From: Candidatus Thiobius zoothamnicola
GTDB lineage: Bacteria > Pseudomonadota > Gammaproteobacteria > Chromatiales > Chromatiaceae
Direction: 5' to 3'
Assembly: GCA_030826945.1 (NCBI GenBank)
Contig: JAPQLC010000034.1
Coordinates: forward strand, 1 to 56,365
DNA length: 56,365 nucleotides
Of the stretch, positions 47,066 through 55,647 are shown piece after piece. The translations under genes and the position numbers were made by a program. The notes beneath the pieces are model-generated. The model was not told the origin of the DNA. It searched no databases and saw nothing but the letters and a program-made list of their open reading frames with translations. Every line of letters starts with the position of its first letter. Position 1 is the stretch's first letter.

Positions 47066-47087
47066 CTTAAAAACCTTATAACTCACC

Positions 47088-47849
47088 GTGTCGATATTTC
47101 GAGATTATGAATTGCTTTTTGTTTTGCTTTCCAAGGAACTTAAAGTACGTTATAAAAGCAGTTTTCTGGGTTATCTTTGGGCAGTTGCTAACCCATTCGC
47201 ATTTGCATGTGTTTATTACATCGCATTCAAAATCATCATGCGAATTGAAATGGAGAATTATGCCATCTTTCTACTATCCGGCATGTTCCCATGGCTCTGG
47301 TTGTCTAATGCGTTACAGGCCGCAACCCATAGTTTCCGAAATAATATCTCACTGGTTAAGTATGTCGCTCTACCACGTTATATCTTACCGCTCTCCAATG
47401 TGGCGCATGAGGCCATTCATTTTTTTTTCGCTTTGCCAGTTTTAGTATCTTTTATTGTATTCACCGGTGGGCAGTTTTATGTGAGTTGGTTATGGCAGGT
47501 GCCAGCTCTTATTTTGCTACAGTTTGCGTTGCTTTATCCTTTTGCACTGATATTTTCATTATTGAATGTATTTGTGCGTGATGTGGAATACCTCATCGGC
47601 ATTAGTCTATCCATGCTGTTTTTTCTGACGCCCATTGTTTATCCAATCACCATGGCACCGGATGCTTACCGACTTTATTTTGAACTCAGCCCGCTTGCCG
47701 CCTTGATTGAATTATGGCGTGGTGTATTGCTGCAAGGCCAATTTTATCTGGATGATTTTATGCTGCCTTTGTATACAGGCTGTATTGCAGGCGGGCTTGC
47801 TTTGGTTTTATACCGTAAAACTTGTGCCAGGATTGGGGAATTATTGTGA
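47088..47849 (+). CDS. wzm: ABC-2 polysaccharide export permease (Wzm/KpsM-like)
   Basis: The 253-aa protein has six hydrophobic segments and the ABC-2 amphipathic start: LSKELKVRYKSSFLGYLWAV, then the MFPWLWLSNALQAATHSF segment, LPRYILPLSNVAHEA and LLFALIFSLLNV-type helices, and PLAALIELWRGVLLQGQ near the C-terminus. It forms the channel that flips undecaprenyl-linked polysaccharide to the periplasm. The start is GTG 47088. Its stop overlaps the wzt start (GTGA). Base composition returns to the normal level within this gene. Confidence 0.93.
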   Translation: MSIFRDYELLFVLLSKELKVRYKSSFLGYLWAVANPFAFACVYYIAFKIIMRIEMENYAIFLLSGMFPWLWLSNALQAATHSFRNNISLVKYVALPRYILPLSNVAHEAIHFFFALPVLVSFIVFTGGQFYVSWLWQVPALILLQFALLYPFALIFSLLNVFVRDVEYLIGISLSMLFFLTPIVYPITMAPDAYRLYFELSPLAALIELWRGVLLQGQFYLDDFMLPLYTGCIAGGLALVLYRKTCARIGELL

Positions 47850-48583
47850 TTCCAGCGATTCGGTGTGCCAATGTTTCCAAGCGATATGGACGCCGCGCCT
47901 ATGGCGTTAAAGAGGTCTTGGTAGGGCGGCATAGCGGCAAACATCATCAATATTCGAGAGAACTGGCTTTACAGAATGTGAGTTTTACTGCGCCGCTGGG
48001 TTCAGCTTTCGGCGTTATTGGACATAATGGCGCTGGCAAAAGCACTTTGCTTTCATTGCTATTGGGTGTTATCACGCCAGATCAAGGCACTATTGAAGTC
48101 AATGGCAAGGTGGCTTCTCTGTTGGCTTTAGGTTCTGGATTTCACTCTGAATTGACCGGGCGTGAGAACATTACGCTGTACGGTTCAATACTCGGTATGT
48201 CTCTGCGCCATATTCGGAAGCATATGGATGCCATCATTGAATTTTCGGAACTGCACGATGTTATCGAAAATCCCATACGAACGTATTCCAGTGGCATGAT
48301 CGCCCGGCTTGGTTTTTCCACCATTATCCACATAGGCGCGGAAATCTTGCTGATTGATGAAGTGTTGGCTGTCGGTGATAGTGATTTCCAGGCAAAATGC
48401 AAAAATTACTTACGCGATTTCCGGCATAGTCATGGCTCCCTCGTCATTGTGTCGCATGACCTGGGCACATTGGCGGAAACCTGTGATGATGGCATCTGCC
48501 TGCACAGGGGGCAGGTCGCGCACGCAGGGCCGATTGGTGAAGTGATTGATTTTTATCAGACCAAAATAGCGGTTGACTCATGA
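47846..48583 (+). CDS. wzt: ABC-type polysaccharide export ATPase (Wzt/KpsT-like, short form)
   Basis: The ATPase (about 245 aa) has Walker A VIGHNGAGKSTLLSLLLG, the signature RTYSSGMIARLGFSTIIH, Walker B ILLIDEVLAVGD and the switch His in VIVSHDLGTLAETC. It powers export through Wzm. Start GTG 47846, preceded by GGGGAA, overlaps the wzm stop by 4 bases. It ends at the nucleotide-binding domain and lacks the extra C-terminal carbohydrate-binding domain that terminal-modification-dependent Wzt proteins carry. This suggests chain-end recognition is not done by Wzt here. Its stop overlaps the next ATG. Confidence 0.93.
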   Translation: MIPAIRCANVSKRYGRRAYGVKEVLVGRHSGKHHQYSRELALQNVSFTAPLGSAFGVIGHNGAGKSTLLSLLLGVITPDQGTIEVNGKVASLLALGSGFHSELTGRENITLYGSILGMSLRHIRKHMDAIIEFSELHDVIENPIRTYSSGMIARLGFSTIIHIGAEILLIDEVLAVGDSDFQAKCKNYLRDFRHSHGSLVIVSHDLGTLAETCDDGICLHRGQVAHAGPIGEVIDFYQTKIAVDS

Positions 48584-50553
48584 AGAATTTATGGAACGAA
48601 ACGGATATCAATACCCCTGACGCAACTGACCTGGATTACCGGGTTTATTCGTCACGTTTATTGGGCAAAGACAAATCATTGGTATTGCACGGCGGCGGCA
48701 ATACCTCAGTCAAAGTGGTGGAGGAAAACCAGTTTGGCGAAAAAGAAGATATCTTATACGTCAAAGGCAGTGGTTGGGATTTGGAGACCATTGAACCTGC
48801 CGGATTCGCGCCAGTCCGGCTTGCGCATTTGCAACGCCTTGCTGGTCTGGCCGAACTCTCTGACCCGGATATGGTGAATGAACTGGTCACTCATATGACC
48901 CAGGCCACGGCTCCGACGCCCTCCGTCGAGGCGATATTGCATGCGATCATTCCGCATAAGTATGTGGATCATACACATGCTGATGCCGTGATCACTATCA
49001 CCAACTCGCCCGATGGCGCATCCGCCATACAAGCGATTTATGGTCAGGAAGTGATCATCATCCCTTATGTGATGCCAGGGTTTGATCTGGCCCGTTTGTG
49101 CACTCAGGCACTCAGCGCGGACATGACGGAACACACCATTGGCATGGTGTTACTCAATCACGGCATTTTCTCTTTTGGCGAATCGGCCAAAGCGTCCTAT
49201 GAGCGCATGATTTATCTGGTCGATAAAGCAGAAACCTATATCCGTTCTCGCAATGCCTGGCAGATTCCCGCTACTCCCATGACGAATGCAGAGGCGGCCA
49301 ATACGGTGTTGGCTGATTTGCGCCGCGAGCTGTCAAACACAGCCGGATTCCCTGTCATACTGAAACGCCATACGGATGCTGAGACGATGTCATTCGTCGC
49401 CCGCGACGATCTGCATACCATTTCGCAGCAAGGGCCGGCCACTCCGGATCATGTGATCCGCACCAAAAGGCTGCCAATGCTGGGCACGGACGTGAACGCT
49501 TATGTGGCGGCCTATCAGGATTATTACGCGCGTAATGAACCTTTGTCACAGGCACCTAAAACCATGCTGGACCCGGCTCCCAGAGTGGTGCTGGATCCCG
49601 CATTGGGCCTATGCGCCGTTGGCCGCACTGCCAAAGAAGCGAATATCGTGGCGGATATCTATGCGCACACGATCCAGGTGGTCCAACGCGCTGTGATGCT
49701 GAGTGGCTATCAAGCTTTGCCGGAGCACGATATTTTCGCGGTGGAATATTGGGATTTGGAGCAGGCGAAACTGCGCAAGGCTGGCGCTCCTTCCCGATTC
49801 GCTGGTGAAATTGCTTTGGTGACTGGCGCGGCGTCCGGTATTGGCGCGGCTTGCGTGAACGCCTTACTTGATCAGGGAGCAGCGGTGGTCGGCGTGGATA
49901 TCAATCCATCTGTGGAGAAACTCGCCGTACGGCCCGACTATTTGGGTCTGGTCGGCGATGTGACCTCCGAGAGCACTCTGCAGGATATCTTACGCAAGAC
50001 AGTGGACGCCTTTGGCGGACTTGACATGTTGGTGCTGAATGCGGGGATCTTCCCTGGCGGTTGCGCTATTGCCGAACTGGAATCAGCGCAATGGCGCTCG
50101 GTAATGAACATCAATTTGGATGCCGGTTTAGCCTGGATGCGGGAATGCCATGCTTTACTTAAACTGGCCCCCAATGGTGGGCGCATCGTCATCATCGGCT
50201 CGAAAAATGTGCGAGCTCCCGGGCCAGGAGCCGCTGCTTATTCCGCCTCCAAAGCGGCATTGAATCAATTGGCGCGCGTTGCTGCTCTGGAATGGGGTAG
50301 TGATAATATCCGGGTCAACTCCGTTCACCCAAACGCCGTATTCGATACCGCTATCTGGACCGATGACGTGCTGGCCGCGCGCGCTGCTCACTATGGTGTT
50401 TCAGTGGAAGCCTACAAGCGTAACAATGTATTGCGCACCGAAATCAGTAGCCAACAAGTTGCGGAAATGGTGATCCAAATGTGCGGGTCGGCATTCGCCT
50501 GCACCACAGGTGCTCAAGTGCCGGTGGATGGTGGTAATGACCGGGTTATCTGA
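48580..50553 (+). CDS. Bifunctional class II aldolase / short-chain dehydrogenase
   Basis: The 657-aa fusion has an N-terminal class II aldolase/adducin domain (residues about 20-400; HGGGNTSVKV, zinc ligands in DHTHADAVITI and VLLNHGIFSFGE). A C-terminal SDR domain follows (from about 405; the NAD loop LVTGAASGIGAACVNALLDQ, NAGIFPGG, catalytic Tyr-Lys in YSASKAALNQLARVAAL). This is the arrangement of RhaD/dehydrogenase fusions that cleave a deoxyketose-1-phosphate to lactaldehyde and oxidise or reduce the product. Inside a polysaccharide cluster it could instead act on a C-branched or deoxy sugar intermediate. The reaction here is not established. It couples to wzt by overlap. Confidence 0.88.
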   Translation: MKNLWNETDINTPDATDLDYRVYSSRLLGKDKSLVLHGGGNTSVKVVEENQFGEKEDILYVKGSGWDLETIEPAGFAPVRLAHLQRLAGLAELSDPDMVNELVTHMTQATAPTPSVEAILHAIIPHKYVDHTHADAVITITNSPDGASAIQAIYGQEVIIIPYVMPGFDLARLCTQALSADMTEHTIGMVLLNHGIFSFGESAKASYERMIYLVDKAETYIRSRNAWQIPATPMTNAEAANTVLADLRRELSNTAGFPVILKRHTDAETMSFVARDDLHTISQQGPATPDHVIRTKRLPMLGTDVNAYVAAYQDYYARNEPLSQAPKTMLDPAPRVVLDPALGLCAVGRTAKEANIVADIYAHTIQVVQRAVMLSGYQALPEHDIFAVEYWDLEQAKLRKAGAPSRFAGEIALVTGAASGIGAACVNALLDQGAAVVGVDINPSVEKLAVRPDYLGLVGDVTSESTLQDILRKTVDAFGGLDMLVLNAGIFPGGCAIAELESAQWRSVMNINLDAGLAWMRECHALLKLAPNGGRIVIIGSKNVRAPGPGAAAYSASKAALNQLARVAALEWGSDNIRVNSVHPNAVFDTAIWTDDVLAARAAHYGVSVEAYKRNNVLRTEISSQQVAEMVIQMCGSAFACTTGAQVPVDGGNDRVI

Positions 50554-51451
50554 TCACGCCTCCACGCAAACGCTTCCGCTGATTTCGCTGCTGCTGCCGA
50601 CGCGTGGCCGACCAGCGCTGGCGGCGCGATTTCTACGCAGTCTGGTGGATCAGGCGGCCTATCCGGAAGCCCTTGAAGTAATCATCTATGCGGATGAAGA
50701 TGATGCTGGCAGCCACCATTTAGGCCATCCCGACATTCAGGTGCATACCCTAATCGGGCCAAGGAAAACCATGGGACAATATAACGCGGCATGTCTGGCG
50801 CAGAGCCATGGAGAAATCATCATATTGGCGAACGATGACATCGTCGTGCAAACCAAAAACTGGGATACGCTGATCCGCGCTGTGCATCATCAATTCCCAG
50901 ATGGCATTTATCTCGCCTATCCGAATGACTTGTTTAAGCGGGGTAAACTGTCCACCTTTCCCATTCTATCGCGCCGCGCCTGCGACATATTGATTGAACC
51001 TTATCCGCTGGCCTACCAAGGCGCTTTCATTGACCTGCATTTGTTTGATATTTTCAAAAGACTGCAACATGTCGGGTATGACCGTATCCGCTATCTGGAT
51101 GATGTGATTTTTGAACACTGTCATTATCGCGCCGGTAAGGCTGCGCGGGATGAAACTTATCGGCGACGTAAACGGTTTGCGGACGATCCGGCTTTTTTAG
51201 GGCTGCGAGAGACGCGTCAAATGGCGGCTCAGCACCTGCGGCGATTTATGCAGAACCGTGAGGACGCCAGCTATCAACCACCTGTATATACCCCGATTAC
51301 ACCAGCAAGTCCCTTATCAGCACTCATGATCTACACCAGAGATATTCTGTTTGACAAAGGTTTACCCAAACGCTGGAGAATCTGGCTTTGGGTATGGTTT
51401 TACGGACGCTTTCTCGCCGCTCAGGGTTGGCTGCGTCCTTTTGTTCGTTGA
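50537..51451 (+). CDS. Family 2 glycosyltransferase
   Basis: The protein (about 304 aa from ATG 50537, after GGTGG) has the GT-A N-terminus PLISLLLPTRGRPALAARFL, the VIIYADEDDAGSHH segment and a DD donor-binding motif in IIILANDDIVVQTKNWD. The C-terminal part FEHCHYRAGKAARDETYRRR is rich in basic residues, and the tail has one short hydrophobic stretch (WLWVWFYGRFLAAQG). It overlaps the aldolase stop by 17 bases and is the last gene of the cluster. Sugar specificity cannot be told. Confidence 0.85.
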   Translation: MTGLSDHASTQTLPLISLLLPTRGRPALAARFLRSLVDQAAYPEALEVIIYADEDDAGSHHLGHPDIQVHTLIGPRKTMGQYNAACLAQSHGEIIILANDDIVVQTKNWDTLIRAVHHQFPDGIYLAYPNDLFKRGKLSTFPILSRRACDILIEPYPLAYQGAFIDLHLFDIFKRLQHVGYDRIRYLDDVIFEHCHYRAGKAARDETYRRRKRFADDPAFLGLRETRQMAAQHLRRFMQNREDASYQPPVYTPITPASPLSALMIYTRDILFDKGLPKRWRIWLWVWFYGRFLAAQGWLRPFVR

Positions 51452-51519
51452 CCATGGCTTGCCACATCAATTTGAATCGCACTTCTCTGAACGAAGCACT
51501 TTCAATGCAAGCCGCTCAT

Positions 51520-51837
51520 TCAATACTTTGCCAATTGAACCCCTATCGGCTAGCCGCAATCCTTGACCAGGCCATATAAAGCCGCCAAAGTGCGCTGGCG
51601 TTGATTGCCATTGGCCAGAATCCGCTGCAGATTTTCTTCTTGGATTTCCAATCCAGCCACATAAACCGTGCCAACCTTGGAACGTGCTTGATGTATTCGC
51701 CACCATTGCGCGACCGTTTCCGGGTAAGGATCCGGCAGATCATCTTCCCAATCGCTGATGAAAGGATCTTCGCGGTGGCGAAGGCTATACCGGCCATACA
51801 AATAAGGATAGAGTTTGCGTGGCCTAGGCTGTGCTAA
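51520..51837 (-). pseudogene. Decayed fragment resembling TIGR02270/HEAT-type T6SS-associated protein
   Basis: Reading leftwards from the PAAR stop, an open frame gives PYPETVAQWWRIHQARS, TVYVAGLEIQEENLQRILAN and QRQRTLAALYGLVKDCG, then a TAG stop. The same frame continues for ten more codons (PIGVQLAKY). The WW...G..I...L..L..GNQRQR..AA pattern resembles the C-terminal part of TIGR02270 proteins found beside vgrG genes. It lacks the expected N-terminal part (family about 400 aa) and has no good start, so I read it as a truncated remnant. The family call is tentative. Confidence 0.4.
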
Positions 51838-52124
51838 TTGATGGTTAACGCAGGGTCACCCTCCACCACCACACCACCATGTGCAGTAGCGCTACCGACA
51901 AAAGCAACTGGTTTGCCATTGATGGTCATACCGGCGGAGCCGGATACGATGGTATCCGGGCCTCCGGCTTGGCAGGCGCAGGCATCGCCGACTACAGCGA
52001 CTGGTTTGCCGTTCACGGTACAGGCGCTTTGGCCTGAGATAATCGGGCCACCGACATGCGGCACTGGGCCGGGCTCTACTTTGGGGCAGGTATGGTGATG
52101 GCCGAGGAGGGAGGCGTTGGGCAT
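51834..52124 (-). CDS. PAAR-domain T6SS spike-tip protein
   Basis: This 96-aa PAAR protein caps the VgrG spike. It begins MPNASLLGHHHTCPKVEPG, has the PHVGGPIISGQSACTVNGKP repeat with the GGP element, and TVSGSAGMTINGKPVAF-like repeats, plus the metal-binding His and Cys positions of the family. I choose the ATG at 52124, preceded by TAAGGAAA, over an upstream 70-residue extension that overlaps the immunity gene and is not PAAR-like. It ends 3' to the immunity gene with no added toxin domain, so it is a plain cap protein. Confidence 0.93.
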   Translation of the reverse strand: MPNASLLGHHHTCPKVEPGPVPHVGGPIISGQSACTVNGKPVAVVGDACACQAGGPDTIVSGSAGMTINGKPVAFVGSATAHGGVVVEGDPALTIN

Positions 52125-52143
52125 GGTGTATTTCCTTACTCTA

Positions 52144-53175
52144 TTATCCCCGGCGGTGAAAGCTGGCGAGTATATTGGTAAATATCTGGTCCAGTTCATC
52201 CTTGTCTTTACCGATATAGGGACTATCACGCTCTTCCAGTTCGATTTGTATAACCAGTTTACGTTTTGTATTGGGTAAAGACTCAACGTAAAGCCATCCA
52301 TATTCAACCGCACCATAATAGTCTTCATCAACGGTGCGCATGAAGCCCCCTTCCATATCGTTGACAGTCACAAGTTGTACTTCTCCTGGGATATCTTTAT
52401 TTTGAGAGATTTTTTTCAGATGTTCACGCAGATTAAATCCATTTTTAGTGCCTGCCAAAGTGCTGATCTTAATTTTGAAAAAATATTCATCACTAGGCAT
52501 AGAAAATTTTGTGATGTCTCCAGTTCCAGTTACAGAATTTCCCCGGATAATGAACTGGTTATCCAGGCAAAAACCATTTCCCGGCTTGGCCTGGTTTTTA
52601 ACAGGCTCCAAAAATTTCAAAATACGTTGGGCGGATGAATAAATATTCTCAAACCGCTGATTTCTTGAAATGCTTTTTTCAGGAGGAGTGCGTTTGTACC
52701 CATCACTAATACCTCTTTGGTAATGCAGGATTTTATTGGATATTTTTTTGTATCCTTCTATATTGACCAAATGAGGTAAATCATTTCCTCCATCCCGATA
52801 AGCTATCAAGTAATGGTTGCGACGATCTCCCTCTTCCCGGTGAATGACGGAATTCAAGCCATCCGGTACTTGCAATGCACTGATTTTCTGCTCTTTCTCA
52901 AGTACCTCGGAATGCAGGGCTTTATCATATCTTGCCGGTAATACTTCAAATTCATATCCATCAAATCGTACATCCCTTTTTTGTAAGGGCAACAGGTTTG
53001 GCGGCAACCTAAGGCTGAAATGGCCCAAACAAACATCCTGCCAATTCGAGGTTAAGTCACGATCTATCTGCTTGGTGGTCAATGTCATGGAGTCCATATT
53101 GTTACATCCCGCATTTGTCATGAAAACCACACTGAGCAAAATTGCGTAACATCGTCTTGACAAAATGTTCCACAT
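52144..53175 (-). CDS. Tli4-type T6SS immunity lipoprotein
   Basis: The 343-aa protein starts with a signal peptide ending in a lipobox-like NAGC (MWNILSRRCYAILLSVVF leads it), so it should be a periplasmic lipoprotein. The body fits the Tli4 family: CLGHFSLRLPPNLLPLQ near residue 50, the GDITKFSMPSDEYFFKIK segment and VNDMEGGFMRTVDEDYYG. Tli4 proteins bind and neutralise Tle4 lipase effectors in the periplasm. Its 5' end overlaps the effector gene by 74 bases, an unusually long overlap, which would tie immunity and effector synthesis. Confidence 0.8.
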   Translation of the reverse strand: MWNILSRRCYAILLSVVFMTNAGCNNMDSMTLTTKQIDRDLTSNWQDVCLGHFSLRLPPNLLPLQKRDVRFDGYEFEVLPARYDKALHSEVLEKEQKISALQVPDGLNSVIHREEGDRRNHYLIAYRDGGNDLPHLVNIEGYKKISNKILHYQRGISDGYKRTPPEKSISRNQRFENIYSSAQRILKFLEPVKNQAKPGNGFCLDNQFIIRGNSVTGTGDITKFSMPSDEYFFKIKISTLAGTKNGFNLREHLKKISQNKDIPGEVQLVTVNDMEGGFMRTVDEDYYGAVEYGWLYVESLPNTKRKLVIQIELEERDSPYIGKDKDELDQIFTNILASFHRRG

Positions 53176-54727
53176 GGTCTTTTACCTGTTTGTTGTTCAT
53201 CATTTCCTGATGGTCATCTGAGATATTGAGTGGCACATAATGCACTACATTAATTGCATGATCACCCGCGCCACGGTGTACCGTGCCATCACCTGCTGCC
53301 GTGCCGGGTTGGATGCGGACTGAATATAAAGCTGTTGTGCTGCTATCTTGTGGGGTTGAAAGACTAATTTTTCCATCTCCTTCTTCTGTCTGAATATTTA
53401 TTTTTCTTAATGCCTCAAGTTGAGTAGTTGTGGCATTGTACTCATATGTTTTTATACCTCTACCTCGGCCGGTTTTTTTATTATGGAATAACCGCCATTG
53501 GATTTTTTCCCACGCGGTTGATGGGCTAGTACTATAAATTAGCCATGTGTTGCTATGTTTTTTCTCTTTCAATTCCTCATGAAAACTTCTGGCTTGTTGC
53601 AAAGTACCCATGATATATTTTCTATCAAATAAATCTTCTTTTTCCGCATCATCGACCGTATCATTCGGTTCCAGCCAATCTGGATTAATCAAACGCCACC
53701 ATTTATCACGTTCTTTGTACACCGTTTCATATGGGTTACCCTGAAAGAGTGGTATGGCTTCATCTTTGTCTTCCAAAGTAAGCCAGCCTCCCTGAGTACC
53801 ATTTTGTTGGCGGTAATGTATATTAGGCAATAACTCCAATGCTCCTGGCGCATGTCCCATGACCGCTGTTACTTCTTCACCATTTGTGCCTAATATCTTT
53901 TTGATTGCCCAATCTTCAAATCCAGCTTTCATGCGTTTATAGGTGGCCGGGCTGCCATTATCCGGCATGGCTATGTGGCAAATCGCATGGATATCATTCT
54001 CCCGCGCGGTTTTGCCCACAGCACAGTAACGACTGACGAAGCCGCCCATGGAATGGCTGATGATGAGCACCTTGTCCATCTCAATATCCAATTCACCCAT
54101 CTCTTTTTTGGCGTCATCAATCCAACCCGCCAATCCTTCTGCTGAATCTGCATTGGAGGCTGTCCAGTTGTAACCACAGGCATAAATTGGCAGGTAGACA
54201 TGGCAATTGACGCCTTTCAATGTGATGTCCGTACACATTTGTTCCAGCCATTGCAAGAAAGGACCATAGCTTTCCCAATGTACTGTGCCCCAACCTCTGG
54301 TTTTATGTGGCTGCTCGGTGGAACAGAGGGCAACCGCCAGACTGAGTTGGGATGGGTTGATAGTGATCTTTTCAGGTCCTGGCGGTGCTGTGACCACTTT
54401 TTTCCAGTGTTCTTCTTCTGGGTTACGTTTGTTCCTACCGGTACCTACCGTGACGCCATGGCTTGGACTATCTTTTAAACCAGCTACCCTAAGGTATTTC
54501 GAATCAAAGCTTTTTCCTGGCTCTCCGATTAACTCTTGTTTACGGTCATCGGCATTATTTGAAAGACCTTTTACAAGGGCAGCAACACCCTTACTAGACA
54601 CTCCAGTAGGCGGAGGGTCCCATACGATTTTACTGTCCTTATTTGTCAAGCGACTACCCATAATTCCCGGCACAAACAGAATGGGCACCGCAATGGATGG
54701 CTTTTTATTATTGGTTAAAGAAGTCAT
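53102..54727 (-). CDS. T6SS alpha/beta-hydrolase lipase effector (Tle4-like)
   Basis: The 541-aa protein has the PGAP1/Tle-like N-terminus AVPILFVPGIMGSRLTNKDS (the oxyanion-hole region) and a nucleophile elbow LIISHSMGGFVSRYCA with S226. The first elbow residue is Ser instead of the usual Gly. The catalytic acid may lie in AAGDGTVHRGAGDH and the His near the C-terminus. No signal peptide is seen, as expected for delivery by VgrG. Adjacent DUF4123, VgrG, Tli4 and PAAR genes support a role in killing by phospholipid hydrolysis. It is coupled to the DUF4123 gene by a 4-base overlap. Confidence 0.85.
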   Translation of the reverse strand: MTSLTNNKKPSIAVPILFVPGIMGSRLTNKDSKIVWDPPPTGVSSKGVAALVKGLSNNADDRKQELIGEPGKSFDSKYLRVAGLKDSPSHGVTVGTGRNKRNPEEEHWKKVVTAPPGPEKITINPSQLSLAVALCSTEQPHKTRGWGTVHWESYGPFLQWLEQMCTDITLKGVNCHVYLPIYACGYNWTASNADSAEGLAGWIDDAKKEMGELDIEMDKVLIISHSMGGFVSRYCAVGKTARENDIHAICHIAMPDNGSPATYKRMKAGFEDWAIKKILGTNGEEVTAVMGHAPGALELLPNIHYRQQNGTQGGWLTLEDKDEAIPLFQGNPYETVYKERDKWWRLINPDWLEPNDTVDDAEKEDLFDRKYIMGTLQQARSFHEELKEKKHSNTWLIYSTSPSTAWEKIQWRLFHNKKTGRGRGIKTYEYNATTTQLEALRKINIQTEEGDGKISLSTPQDSSTTALYSVRIQPGTAAGDGTVHRGAGDHAINVVHYVPLNISDDHQEMMNNKQVKDHVEHFVKTMLRNFAQCGFHDKCGM

Positions 54728-55644
54728 GACTGGGGTTCCTTGTGGTCGGAATGATATTCGGCTTTCGCCTTTTCCAGCAGAGACAGGCTGAAACTATACA
54801 AGCCAATGACCTCGGCATTGGTTTTGTTGGCGTGCTGGCGGATTTGAGCCATATCTTGATTTTGTAACCAAGCTGCCGTGATCAGGTTGTCGTGAATGTC
54901 AGTATCATCCACCTTCCAATCAATCAATTGATCACTTTGCGTCTTTACCCAAGCTTCCAAGTCCACAAAATCGGGCATCTCCGATTTTGGGTATTGATCC
55001 AATAATTGTCGCGCCAATTGATAGTGGTAATAGGTTTGAAATCCCTGCATTAAACAGGTCTCCAAATGGGTTGACAGTACTGGCACACCTTGCCTGTTCC
55101 ACCCTGCATCTTCTTCGTTTGTTTCTTCCAATTTGCCTTGTTCCTCAGGCTTGTAAAATAAACGTAATACTTCAGGATTGCGATAGTCTTCACACCCCAT
55201 GGCGGCAATATCGGTGTATAAATGGTGTGCCTGCCAAGGGTTCATACCTTGTTGGAAATAAGGCAATACCCGTGGATCCCAGAATCTCAGCCAGTATTTT
55301 GGGCCTTGAAGATCTACGACCTGACAAAAATGTCTCAGGTGATGCAGGATGCCTTCTGCATCAAGGGAACTCCAGATAAAACAGAGCGCATATTGCCCGA
55401 TACCGGCTTCAAGCAAGGTTTTCAGCAATTCGGTGTTTGAGTCCACTTGATAGAGATGGGGCGTATCTTCCGCCATGTCCTGTTCGGCAAACAGAGGCAT
55501 GGCGGATTCCAGTTCGGCTATCAGTGCCAGCTCAAAGTTGAGACTGCTCTCCGCCAGGACATAAAAGGTATGAGGTACCTCTACCGTCTGAAATTGGGCT
55601 GAAGTATCGTGAATCTGTTGTCGCCAATGCGTGACTAATTCCAT
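54724..55644 (-). CDS. DUF4123 T6SS effector adaptor
   Basis: The 306-aa protein shows DUF4123 features: an N-terminal Leu/Glu-rich domain with PHTFYVLAESSLNFELALIA, then GPKYWLRFWDPRVLPYFQ, the WDPR motif near residue 135 common to the family, and an acidic C-terminal half with LARQLLDQYPK. DUF4123 proteins (TEC/Tap) load an effector onto a matching VgrG. It lies 3 bp after vgrG and overlaps the lipase gene start (ATGA), which identifies the lipase as its likely cargo. Confidence 0.85.
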   Translation of the reverse strand: MELVTHWRQQIHDTSAQFQTVEVPHTFYVLAESSLNFELALIAELESAMPLFAEQDMAEDTPHLYQVDSNTELLKTLLEAGIGQYALCFIWSSLDAEGILHHLRHFCQVVDLQGPKYWLRFWDPRVLPYFQQGMNPWQAHHLYTDIAAMGCEDYRNPEVLRLFYKPEEQGKLEETNEEDAGWNRQGVPVLSTHLETCLMQGFQTYYHYQLARQLLDQYPKSEMPDFVDLEAWVKTQSDQLIDWKVDDTDIHDNLITAAWLQNQDMAQIRQHANKTNAEVIGLYSFSLSLLEKAKAEYHSDHKEPQS

Positions 55645-55647
55645 TGG

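Noticed and set aside
41257..47087. AT-rich block as a prophage or integrative element
   Set aside because: No integrase, transposase, phage gene or att-like repeat; all genes fit polysaccharide synthesis.
52125..52331. 70-residue N-terminal extension of the PAAR protein
   Set aside because: The extension overlaps the immunity gene, is not PAAR-like, and a good ribosome site precedes the internal ATG at 52124.
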